A stretch of 64,000 nt of DNA from JACKJP01 sp050249695. Its GTDB lineage: Bacteria; Pseudomonadota; Alphaproteobacteria; Rhizobiales; Tepidamorphaceae. The DNA lies in assembly GCA_050249695.1 (NCBI GenBank), contig JBFWQA010000002.1:124001-188000 (forward strand). Reading direction: 5' to 3'. This document shows positions 34,928 through 42,235 of the stretch, in pieces (the stretch's first letter is position 1; every line of letters starts with the position of its first letter). The translations under genes and the position numbers were made by a program. Below the pieces are notes generated by a model. It did not search any database and was not told the DNA's origin. It worked only from the letters and a program-made list of their open reading frames with translations.

Positions 34928-34959
34928 CCTTTTCCCGTACGTTGCCCTTACGGAAAAGG
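34928..34959 (+). other. Hairpin in the leader of the pseudopilin genes
   Basis: CCTTTTCCCGTA (34928-34939) pairs with TACGGAAAAGG (34949-34959) with one bulged C and a 9-base loop. It lies 28 bp before the TadE-like gene. No T-run follows, so it is not a plain terminator; it could limit read-through or protect the downstream mRNA. Confidence 0.35.
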
Positions 34960-34986
34960 TATTCCGATCTTCGTTTGAGGTTGGCG

Positions 34987-35556
34987 ATGACGGCATCCGG
35001 CCGCCGGCAGGGACTTTCATTGAAAAGCAGCTTTGGCAATTCGCTTTCGTCGGCCAATCGCCTGCGCTTCGGCCGCGACCCTAAAGGCGCGGCGGCGGTC
35101 GAATTCGCCCTCGTCGCAATGCCCTTCTTCGCGCTGCTGTTCGCGGTCCTGCAGACGGCGCTGATCTTCTTCGCCGGACAGGTTCTGGAATCCAGCGTTG
35201 CGGAGGCCGCGCGCATGATCCGCACCGGCCAGGCGCAGGCGCAGGGCTTCGATCAGGCGCGTTTCAAGCAGGAAGTCTGCAACAACATCTTCGGACTGAT
35301 TTCGTGCGGCGATTCGCTCAATCTCGATGTGCGCACCTATCCGAGCTTCGACCAGGTGAAGGTCACCAAATACGAAGACGGGAAATTCGTCGAGGACTAC
35401 CAGTATCAGCCGGGCGTCGGCGGCGACATCGTCGTCGTGCGCGCGTTTTTCGAATGGCCGATCGTCATGCCGCTGATGGGCGTCAGCCAAGGCGACATGG
35501 CCAACGGCAACCTCATGCTCGCCTCGGCGATCGTCTTCCGCAACGAGCCGTTCTGA
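34987..35556 (+). CDS. tadE: TadE-like minor pseudopilin
   Basis: This 189-residue protein has a basic cytoplasmic head and one membrane segment in the TadE-type motif GAAAVEFALVAMPFFALLFAVLQTALIFF (about residues 34-62), then a periplasmic part with two cysteines (EVCNNIFGLISCGD). The Glu of AAAVEFALV corresponds to the conserved E+5 of Flp-type pilins that CpaA processes. ATG at 34987 has GAGG about 8 bases upstream; the frame extends 15 codons further. It is followed 9 bp later by a second pseudopilin gene. Confidence 0.87.
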   Translation: MTASGRRQGLSLKSSFGNSLSSANRLRFGRDPKGAAAVEFALVAMPFFALLFAVLQTALIFFAGQVLESSVAEAARMIRTGQAQAQGFDQARFKQEVCNNIFGLISCGDSLNLDVRTYPSFDQVKVTKYEDGKFVEDYQYQPGVGGDIVVVRAFFEWPIVMPLMGVSQGDMANGNLMLASAIVFRNEPF

Positions 35557-35565
35557 GGTCAGCCA

Positions 35566-36117
35566 ATGCCGACAATGGATAACAGCGCTGGCCGTCTCCT
35601 TCGCTCCTTCGCCAAGGCGCGCGAGGGTGTTTCCGCCGTCGAGTTCGCGCTCGTCCTGCCGATTCTGATCCTGCTCTATCTGGGCGGCACGGAGCTCTCC
35701 CACGGCATCACCGTCGACCGCAAGCTCACCGCGATGACGAGTTCGGTCGCCGACCTCGTGTCGCAGGCGGCCATCATCGAAGATGACGAGATGACCGGGA
35801 TCTTCAACGCGGTATCCGCCATTCTCGCGCCCTATGACGCGAGCGACGCGACCGTTGTCGTGTCGTCGATCAAGGTCGACAACAACGGCGTCGCAAAGGT
35901 CCAGTGGAGCGACGGCTTCCACGCCGCCAAGCGCGCGACCGGGTCGACCGTCACGCTGCCGTCGGGCATCGCGGAAAACGGCACGAGCATCATCCTGGCC
36001 GAGGGGACTTTCACCTACTCGCCGCAGTTCGGCGCGGCCTTCACCGGTCCGCTGACGCTTACCGACAAATTCTACCTGCGTCCGCGCGTCACCGACTCCA
36101 TCCAGCGCACCAATTGA
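35566..36117 (+). CDS. tadF: Second TadE/TadF-like minor pseudopilin
   Basis: This 183-residue protein has a membrane segment in the motif GVSAVEFALVLPILILLYLGGTELSHGI (about residues 21-48), the same processed-pilin type as the preceding gene. The periplasmic region has a TadE/F-like fold pattern ending in YLRPRVTDSIQ. It is 9 bp after tadE, so the two are cotranscribed. With CpaA absent from this strand, maturation depends on the divergent gene. Whether it is TadF or a second TadE cannot be settled from sequence alone. Confidence 0.83.
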   Translation: MPTMDNSAGRLLRSFAKAREGVSAVEFALVLPILILLYLGGTELSHGITVDRKLTAMTSSVADLVSQAAIIEDDEMTGIFNAVSAILAPYDASDATVVVSSIKVDNNGVAKVQWSDGFHAAKRATGSTVTLPSGIAENGTSIILAEGTFTYSPQFGAAFTGPLTLTDKFYLRPRVTDSIQRTN

Positions 36118-36183
36118 GTTGCCCGGCCCGACGGGCTAATAGCGACCTTCCGGAGAACGCTTCCGGCAACCGGGGGTCCGCGC

Positions 36184-37188
36184 TTGTCATTCCCTTCGAC
36201 CCGATCGACGCGCCTGGCGCTGACGGTGATCGCCCTGATCGGCGCCGCGCTTCTGTCGCTGGCCGTCGGCCCGGCGCATCTGTCGCCCGGTGAACTGTCG
36301 CGCGGGATTTGGGGAGCCGACGAAACCGCACGTATCATCCTCATCGAACTCAGGCTGCCGCGGACGCTGCTCGCTCTCGTGATCGGCGGCGGGCTCGGGC
36401 TCGCCGGCGCGGGCCTGCAGGGCTTCCTGCGCAACCCGCTCGCCGCGCCCGACCTCGTCGGCGCCAGCAACGCGGCCGCCTTCGGCGCAGTCGCCATGCT
36501 GGCCACGGGTGCGGCCAACGCCCTCTCATGGCTGCTGCCGGTCGCGGCAATTGCCGGCAGCCTGCTGGCGGTCAGCGGCGTCATTGTCGCGGCGGGGCGC
36601 GATCCGCGCATTCTCACCGTCGTGCTCGCCGGCCTTGCCGTTTCGGCGCTCGGGGCCGCGCTCGTGGCGCTTACCCTTAACCTCGCGCCCAACGATTTCG
36701 CCGCGCTGGAGATCGCCTTCTGGCTGCTCGGCTCGCTCACCGACCGGTCATTCGTTCACATCGCCATCTCGCTGCCTCCGATCTTGATCGGCGCGGTCCT
36801 GATCCTGCGGCGCGGTGCGATGCTGGATGCGCTGTCGCTGGGCGAGGAAACCGCCCGCTCGCTCGGCTTCAATATCGGCCGCGAGCAGATGCTGCTGGTC
36901 GTGGGCGTCGCGCTGATCTCCGGCGCGAGCGTCGCGGTCGCCGGGGTCATAGGCTTCGTCGGTCTCGTCGCGCCACATCTCGCGCGTCCCTTCGTCGGCT
37001 CCAGGCCCGCCGCGGTCCTGCTGCCGTCAGCGGCCGCCGGCGCGCTGATGCTGACCTGCGCGGATATAGGGTTGCGGCTGCTTCCCTCGCTTGACGAAAT
37101 CAGGCTCGGCGTTATCACCGCGCTGCTCGGCGCGCCCTTTTTCTTCCTCCTCGTGCTGCGCGAGCGGCGCTCCATGCGATGGGGCTGA
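36184..37188 (+). CDS. FecCD-type ABC transporter permease (iron-siderophore/cobalamin class)
   Basis: This 334-residue inner-membrane permease has about nine to ten hydrophobic segments. The LRLPRTLLALVIGGGLGLAGAGLQGFLRNPLAAPDLVGASNAAAFGA stretch and the GFVGLVAPHLARPFVG loop are diagnostic of the FecCD/BtuC family, which imports ferric siderophores, haem or cobalamin. The start codon is TTG at 36184, with GGGGG about 8 bases upstream; no ATG exists near. It lies 66 bp after tadF and just before its ATPase. No binding protein or TonB receptor is nearby, so the substrate is unknown. Confidence 0.88.
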   Translation: MSFPSTRSTRLALTVIALIGAALLSLAVGPAHLSPGELSRGIWGADETARIILIELRLPRTLLALVIGGGLGLAGAGLQGFLRNPLAAPDLVGASNAAAFGAVAMLATGAANALSWLLPVAAIAGSLLAVSGVIVAAGRDPRILTVVLAGLAVSALGAALVALTLNLAPNDFAALEIAFWLLGSLTDRSFVHIAISLPPILIGAVLILRRGAMLDALSLGEETARSLGFNIGREQMLLVVGVALISGASVAVAGVIGFVGLVAPHLARPFVGSRPAAVLLPSAAAGALMLTCADIGLRLLPSLDEIRLGVITALLGAPFFFLLVLRERRSMRWG

Positions 37189-37193
37189 CGCGC

Positions 37194-37946
37194 ATGTCCG
37201 AGACCTTCACCTGCCGTAACGTCATCGTCGCGCGCGGCAGCAGGCGCCTGCTTGACGATATTTCGCTGACGGTCAGCCCGGGGCTTACCGGCCTCGTCGG
37301 GCCGAATGGCGCGGGCAAGACCACGCTGCTTCGGGTGCTCGCCGGTCTGGAGCGTCCCGCGGCCGGCGATGTCCTGTTTGAAGGCGCGCCACTCGCCGGC
37401 GTCTCCATGGCAACGAGGGCGCGCAGGATGGCCTATCTCGCGCAGGAGGCGACGATCCACTGGCCGATGCCGGCACGTGATGTCGTGGCTCTCGGCAGGC
37501 TGCCGCTGGGCGACGCGGAGAGTCCGGCGGGAAGAGCGGCCTGCGAGGAAGCGATGCGGCTCACCGGCACGTCGCATCTTGCCGGGCAGAGCGCCGACAG
37601 CCTTTCAGGCGGCGAAAGGGCACGCATCCTGCTGGCGCGGGCCGTCGCGGTCGGCGCGCCGATACTCCTGGCCGACGAACCCACGGCGGCGCTCGATCTC
37701 AGATTCCGGCTGGAAACCTTCGCGTTGCTGCGCCGTCTCGCCGATGCCGGGCAGACGATCGTCGCGGCATTTCACGATCTCGCGCTGGCGGACCGCTTCG
37801 CCGACCGCGTCGTCGTGCTGAGCGGCGGCCGTCTGGCTGGCGAGGGACCTCCCGCCGAAACGCTGACCGACGAGCTGATTTCGACAGTCTTCGAGGTTCA
37901 CGCAGGTCCGGCGGGCCGCTTCGGACCGCGCTGGGAGCCGGCCTGA
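37194..37946 (+). CDS. ABC transporter ATP-binding protein (FecE/BtuD class)
   Basis: This 250-residue ATPase has Walker A GPNGAGKTT, signature LSGGERAR, Walker B PILLADEPTAALD and an H-loop FHDLALA. It is the partner of the FecCD-type permease that ends 5 bp before. ATG at 37194 is preferred since GGGG lies upstream; ATG at 37179 inside the permease gene is the alternative. It converges with rmlA, with 7 bp between the stops. A complete importer still needs a periplasmic binding protein encoded elsewhere. Confidence 0.88.
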   Translation: MSETFTCRNVIVARGSRRLLDDISLTVSPGLTGLVGPNGAGKTTLLRVLAGLERPAAGDVLFEGAPLAGVSMATRARRMAYLAQEATIHWPMPARDVVALGRLPLGDAESPAGRAACEEAMRLTGTSHLAGQSADSLSGGERARILLARAVAVGAPILLADEPTAALDLRFRLETFALLRRLADAGQTIVAAFHDLALADRFADRVVVLSGGRLAGEGPPAETLTDELISTVFEVHAGPAGRFGPRWEPA

Positions 37947-37953
37947 GCCGCCG

Positions 37954-38838
37954 TCAGATATCTTCCTCGGGCAGCGCGGCCAGATAGCGCCCGTAGGCGG
38001 TCGAGCCGAAGCGCTTTGCGGCGGCGGCGAGCGTTGCGTCGTCGATCCAGCCATTGCGCCAGGCGATCTCCTCCAGGCAGGCGACGATCAGGCCCTGACG
38101 CTCCTGGATGGCGCGGACGAACTCGCCGGCGTCGAGCAGGCTGGAATGAGTTCCGGCATCGAGCCAGGCGATGCCGCGACCAAGCTTCTCGACGCTCAGA
38201 TCGCCCCGCTCCAGATAGGCGCGGTTGACGTCCGTGATCTCCAGCTCGCCCCGGGGGCTGGGCTTCAGGCGGCTCGCGATGTCGACGACATCATTGTCGT
38301 AGAAATAGAGCCCGGTCACCGCCCAGTGTGATTTCGGCGCGGCCGGCTTTTCCGCGATCGACAGGGCGCGCCCTTCCTTCGTCATCTCGACGACGCCGTA
38401 CCGTTCGGGATCCTCGACATGATAGGCGAAGACCGTCGCACCCTTGTCGGTCGCCGCCGCCCGGCGCAGCGCCGGCGTCAGGCCGCCGCCGAAGAACATG
38501 TTGTCGCCGAGCACCAGCGCCGCCGGCGAGGTGCCGACGAAATCGCGGCCGATGATGAAAGCCTCGGCTAGACCGCGCGGCTCAGCCTGTTCGGCATAGG
38601 AGAGGCGCATCCCGAACTGGTCCCCGACCCCGAACAGGCGGCGGTACTGCGGCAGGTCCTCGGGCGTGGAAATGATCATGACCTCGCGGATGCCGGCGAG
38701 CATCAGCGCGGAGAGCGAATAGTAGATCATCGGCTTGTCGTAGATCGGAACAAGCTGCTTGGAAACGCCGAGCGTCGCCGGATAGAGGCGTGTGCCGCGT
38801 CCTCCGGCGAGGACAATTCCCTTTCGCGCCGCGCTCAT
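37954..38838 (-). CDS. rmlA: Glucose-1-phosphate thymidylyltransferase
   Basis: This 294-residue enzyme makes dTDP-glucose from glucose-1-phosphate and dTTP, the first step of dTDP-L-rhamnose synthesis. The nucleotide-binding motif LAGGRGTRLYPATLGVSKQLVPIYDKPMIYYSL, the VLGDNMFFGGGL segment and IAEKPAAPKSHWAVTGLYFYD are typical of RmlA. ATG at 38838 gives the family length. It is last in the rmlC-rmlB-rmlD-rmlA operon, 7 bp after rmlD. The product is allosterically inhibited by dTDP-rhamnose in known homologues. Confidence 0.95.
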   Translation of the reverse strand: MSAARKGIVLAGGRGTRLYPATLGVSKQLVPIYDKPMIYYSLSALMLAGIREVMIISTPEDLPQYRRLFGVGDQFGMRLSYAEQAEPRGLAEAFIIGRDFVGTSPAALVLGDNMFFGGGLTPALRRAAATDKGATVFAYHVEDPERYGVVEMTKEGRALSIAEKPAAPKSHWAVTGLYFYDNDVVDIASRLKPSPRGELEITDVNRAYLERGDLSVEKLGRGIAWLDAGTHSSLLDAGEFVRAIQERQGLIVACLEEIAWRNGWIDDATLAAAAKRFGSTAYGRYLAALPEEDI

Positions 38839-38845
38839 CTGTCGC

Positions 38846-39718
38846 TCAACTCCCTCGCTGTTCTGCCAGGGCCGCCATACAGCGTGACAGCCCGGTTTTC
38901 CAGTCCGGCAATGCGATGCCGAGTTCCGCCCGAGCCTTTTCGCAGTCGAGAACGGACCATTCCGGCCGCGCGGCAGGGGCGCCATAGGCCGCCGTGGTCG
39001 TCGGCTCCAGCCGCGCCTTGACCGGCCAGCCGCGGCCGCGTGCCTCGTCGAAGATGGCGGCGGCAAAGCCATACCAGGTCGTCCGGCCGGCATGGGCCAG
39101 GTGCCATATGCCCCGGGGTGCCCCGCGTGCCATGGACAGGAGCGCGGCTGCGAGATCGCCGACATAGGTCGGTGCGCCGGTCTGGTCATCGACGACGGAA
39201 AGCACCTCGCGGCTTTCCCCGAGCCGCAGCATGGTGGCGAGGAAATTGCCGCCGGTGGCGCCGTAAAGCCAGGATGTGCGCACCACCGCCGCGCGGCCCC
39301 CTTCGGCAAGCACCGCCGCCTCGCCTTCGGCCTTGGAGCGGCCATAGACCGAACGCGGCGCAATCGCATCGTCCTCCCGCCATGGCCGGCCCGGATCGCC
39401 GCTGAAAACATAGTCGGTGGATATATGGATCAGCGGCACGTCCTGCCGGGCCGCCGCGCGGGCGATCGCGCCCGGCGCGCGCGCGTTCAGCGCGAAAGCC
39501 GCGTCCGCGTCCTCCTCGGCCGCGTCGACCGCCGTATAGGCGGCCGTATTGATGATGCCTGCGGGGCGCAGTTCGACGATCCGGCGGGTCAGCGCCTCCT
39601 CGTCCAGGATGTCGATGTCGGCGCGTCCCAGGCACACCGCCCGCTGTTCGCCCGCTGCGGCGGCGAGCGCGCGGGCCAGCTGACCGCTGCGGCCGAGGAT
39701 CAGGACCGGAGAGGTCAT
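38846..39718 (-). CDS. rmlD: dTDP-4-dehydrorhamnose reductase
   Basis: This 290-residue short-chain dehydrogenase performs the last step to dTDP-L-rhamnose. It shows the nucleotide-binding GRSGQLARAL, NTAAYTAVDAAEEDADAAFALNA, and the STDYVFSG and YGRSKAEGE motifs, the last with the catalytic Tyr and Lys. ATG at 39718 overlaps the rmlB stop by 4 bp. The open frame upstream is rmlB in another frame. The residues needed for activity are present. Confidence 0.94.
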   Translation of the reverse strand: MTSPVLILGRSGQLARALAAAAGEQRAVCLGRADIDILDEEALTRRIVELRPAGIINTAAYTAVDAAEEDADAAFALNARAPGAIARAAARQDVPLIHISTDYVFSGDPGRPWREDDAIAPRSVYGRSKAEGEAAVLAEGGRAAVVRTSWLYGATGGNFLATMLRLGESREVLSVVDDQTGAPTYVGDLAAALLSMARGAPRGIWHLAHAGRTTWYGFAAAIFDEARGRGWPVKARLEPTTTAAYGAPAARPEWSVLDCEKARAELGIALPDWKTGLSRCMAALAEQRGS

Positions 39719-40782
39719 CTGCCGCCCGAAAGGCCCAGACGCGAGCCCGCATAGACGCCTTCGCGCAAGGGCCGCCACCAGGCGTCGTTGGCAAGATACC
39801 AGCGCACCGTTGCCTCCAGTCCGCTCTCGAAGCTTTGCAGCGGCTTCCAGCCCAGCGTCTTGCGCGCAAGGCCCGCATCGATCGCATAGCGCATGTCGTG
39901 ACCCGGCCGGTCGGTGACGAAGCGGATCAGTTCGCGGCGCGGCGCAGGGCCCGGCGAAAGCCGGTCGAGAATGTCGCAGATCGTTTCGACGACCTCGATA
40001 TTGCGGCGTTCCGCGCCGCCGCCGAAATTATATTTGCCGCCAACGACGCCATTCTGAAGAGCCGCCCACAGCCCGCGCGCATGGTCTTCGACGAACAGCC
40101 AGTCGCGGATGTTCTCCCCCTTGCCGTAGACGGGCAGCTCGCGGCCCTCGAGCGCATTGAGGGTGATGAGCGGGATGAGCTTTTCGGGAAACTGGCGCGG
40201 ACCGTAATTGTTGGAACAGTTGGTGATGACGACGGGCAGGCCGTAGGTGCGGCCCCAGGCACTTGCCAGATGGTCGGATGCGGCCTTGGAGGCCGAATAG
40301 GGAGACGAGGGATCGTAAGGCGTCGTTTCGGTGAACCAGCCTTCCGGCCCGAGCGAACCATAGACTTCGTCGGTCGACACATGGAGGAAGCGGAAGCGCT
40401 CCTTTTCCGCGCCCGCAAGCCCCGCAAAATGAGCCCTCGCGGCTTCGAGCAGCGCGTAGGTCCCGACGATATTGGTTTCGATGAAATCGCCCGCCGAATC
40501 GATCGAGCGGTCGACATGGCTTTCGGCGGCAAGATGCATCACCGCGTCGATCCCCTCTTCGGCGAGAAGCCTGCCGACAAGGGCGCGATCGCCGATGTCG
40601 CCGCGCACGAAGCGGTAGCGGGGATGGGCATCGAGATCGGCGAGCGAGGCCGGATTGGCCGCATAGGTCAGCTTGTCGAGATTGACGACGCGCGTTTCGG
40701 TCTCCTCGATCAGGAAGCGGCACAGGGCCGCGCCGATGAAACCGCAGCCGCCCGTCACCAGCACGCGGCGCCCCGCACTCAT
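39715..40782 (-). CDS. rmlB: dTDP-glucose 4,6-dehydratase
   Basis: This 355-residue enzyme converts dTDP-glucose to dTDP-4-keto-6-deoxyglucose with bound NAD+. It shows the Rossmann motif TGGCGFIG, the HLAAESHVDRSI block, STDEVYGSLG and the catalytic YSASKAASD (Tyr and Lys). NNYGPRQFPEKLIPL and the R-D-W-L-F-V-E-D-H block are diagnostic. It is linked to rmlC and rmlD by 4-bp overlaps on both sides. Confidence 0.96.
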   Translation of the reverse strand: MSAGRRVLVTGGCGFIGAALCRFLIEETETRVVNLDKLTYAANPASLADLDAHPRYRFVRGDIGDRALVGRLLAEEGIDAVMHLAAESHVDRSIDSAGDFIETNIVGTYALLEAARAHFAGLAGAEKERFRFLHVSTDEVYGSLGPEGWFTETTPYDPSSPYSASKAASDHLASAWGRTYGLPVVITNCSNNYGPRQFPEKLIPLITLNALEGRELPVYGKGENIRDWLFVEDHARGLWAALQNGVVGGKYNFGGGAERRNIEVVETICDILDRLSPGPAPRRELIRFVTDRPGHDMRYAIDAGLARKTLGWKPLQSFESGLEATVRWYLANDAWWRPLREGVYAGSRLGLSGGR

Positions 40783-41351
40783 GCCGCTTCTCCGTAACGG
40801 AACGCCGTGGGCATGTCGGCGAGCGGCGGGAATCCGGCATCGCGTTCATTCACGGCGATGACCTGCGGGTCGAGCCCCCAATCGATGGCGAGCGCAGGGT
40901 CGGACCAGAGCAGCCCGCCCTCGGCGTCACGGGCATAGGGGCCGTCGACCTTGTATTCGACCTCGCAATCATCGCAGAGCGTCACATAGCCATGGGCAAA
41001 GCCCCTGGGTACGAAGATCATCCTTCCCTCCTCGGCATCGAGGTCGGCGACGACATGGCGGCCGAAGGTCGGCGAGCCTGCCCGGATGTCCACGGCCACG
41101 TCGCGAATTCTTCCGCGCACGCAGCGCACCAGTTTGGCCTGGGCATGGGGCGGCTTCTGAAAATGGAGGCCGCGAAGCGTTCCCTTCGCCTGCGAGAACG
41201 CGTGATTGTCCTGCAGAAAGGCGGGACTGAGGCCGGTCGCCTCGGCGAATGCGGCTTCGTTGTAGGGGATCGCGAACCAGCCCCGCGCGTCGCCGAAACG
41301 CGGCGGCGTGAGGAGGAATACGCCTGCAATGTCCAGTTCTGTCGCTTGCAT
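40779..41351 (-). CDS. rmlC: dTDP-4-dehydrorhamnose 3,5-epimerase
   Basis: This 190-residue cupin-fold epimerase acts on dTDP-4-keto-6-deoxyglucose. The RGLHFQKPPHAQAKLVRCVRG segment holds the catalytic His, and FVPRGFAHGYVTL and EYKVDGPYARDAEGG complete the signature. It is first in the rmlCBDA operon, and its stop overlaps the rmlB start by 4 bp (ATGA). Upstream, 85 bp separate it from the Pro/Ala-rich unknown gene on the same strand. L-rhamnose would be used in LPS or exopolysaccharide, but no glycosyltransferase lies nearby. Confidence 0.95.
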   Translation of the reverse strand: MQATELDIAGVFLLTPPRFGDARGWFAIPYNEAAFAEATGLSPAFLQDNHAFSQAKGTLRGLHFQKPPHAQAKLVRCVRGRIRDVAVDIRAGSPTFGRHVVADLDAEEGRMIFVPRGFAHGYVTLCDDCEVEYKVDGPYARDAEGGLLWSDPALAIDWGLDPQVIAVNERDAGFPPLADMPTAFRYGEAA

Positions 41352-41436
41352 GGAGGGCTATGGAACTTTCTGCACCTGTGCCGGTTTCCGGCGCTTATAA
41401 GCGCAGGAGCGGCGGCTGTCATCCCGCCCCTGCCAA

Positions 41437-42126
41437 TCAGGCTGAGGCGACGACGACCGCGGCGGCGGCGATAACCGCAACCAGGACGAGGGCCGCGATC
41501 GCCAGGGGCCCGACGTCGCTGCGAAGCTGGGCGGCCTCACGGGGCAGCGGAAGCACGGATTCGATACCCGGCGGGCTTGCGGCGTCGCCAGACGCCCCTG
41601 CGGGCACTGGCGGCGCGCCGATTCGCACCAATTCATCGTCGAGCGCCGCCTTGAGCAGAGCAGCCAGCCTGTCGCCGCCCGGGCGCGCGGCCGGCGCGGG
41701 CTGACCGGGCGCGGGAGAAGACGGGATGGCGGCGGCGGGCGGGCGCGGCGCGGGAGCGGGTGCCGGAGAATGGTGCGCCGGGCGGGAAAGGGTGGCCGCG
41801 GCCGCCGGCGCGGAAGGAGCACCCATGGCAGGCGCCGGTACGGCATGAAGGGGCGCCGCCGGTGCGGCCCTTGCCGGGAAGGGAGCGGCGGGTCTGGCCG
41901 CCGGCGACGGCCTTGGCCGGTAGCGCGCCTCAAGCTGCGCGATGGCCGCATCGAGTTCGGCGACGAGTTCGGCGGCGGCGCTTTCGCTGATCCTGCGACC
42001 GGACCTCTCGGCCACCGCGACGAGCTGGTCGCGCACCCTCTCATAAACGCCGAGGCGGGCTTGCGGGGTGCCGTCGGAACCGGCGAGCAATCTTTCGATT
42101 ACGGGAAGGAATCGATTTTGTGCCAA
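41437..42126 (-). CDS. Pro/Ala-rich protein with C-terminal membrane anchor, unknown function
   Basis: I do not recognise this 229-residue protein. It has an N-terminal helical part (about 1-70, ERLLAGSDGTPQARLGVYERVRDQL), a long Pro/Ala-rich, probably disordered middle (about 70-150), a short conserved-looking helix (RLAALLKAALDDELVRIG) and a hydrophobic C-terminal segment (about 206-229), so it is likely tail-anchored. The start is TTG at 42126 and uncertain; GTG at 42033 is an alternative. It stands upstream of rmlC on the same strand and diverges from manC. Real coding is supported by the ordered N-terminal helix and a hydrophobic end. Confidence 0.6.
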   Translation of the reverse strand: MAQNRFLPVIERLLAGSDGTPQARLGVYERVRDQLVAVAERSGRRISESAAAELVAELDAAIAQLEARYRPRPSPAARPAAPFPARAAPAAPLHAVPAPAMGAPSAPAAAATLSRPAHHSPAPAPAPRPPAAAIPSSPAPGQPAPAARPGGDRLAALLKAALDDELVRIGAPPVPAGASGDAASPPGIESVLPLPREAAQLRSDVGPLAIAALVLVAVIAAAAVVVASA

Positions 42127-42235
42127 AAGCCGCGCCCGTTGGTGGAAAATCCCCGGCGCGCACTATAGAACACATGGCGCGCCACGGCGGCAAGCGCCGC
42201 GCAAGGGTCAAGACAGTCGGTACAGACCAGAAGAC

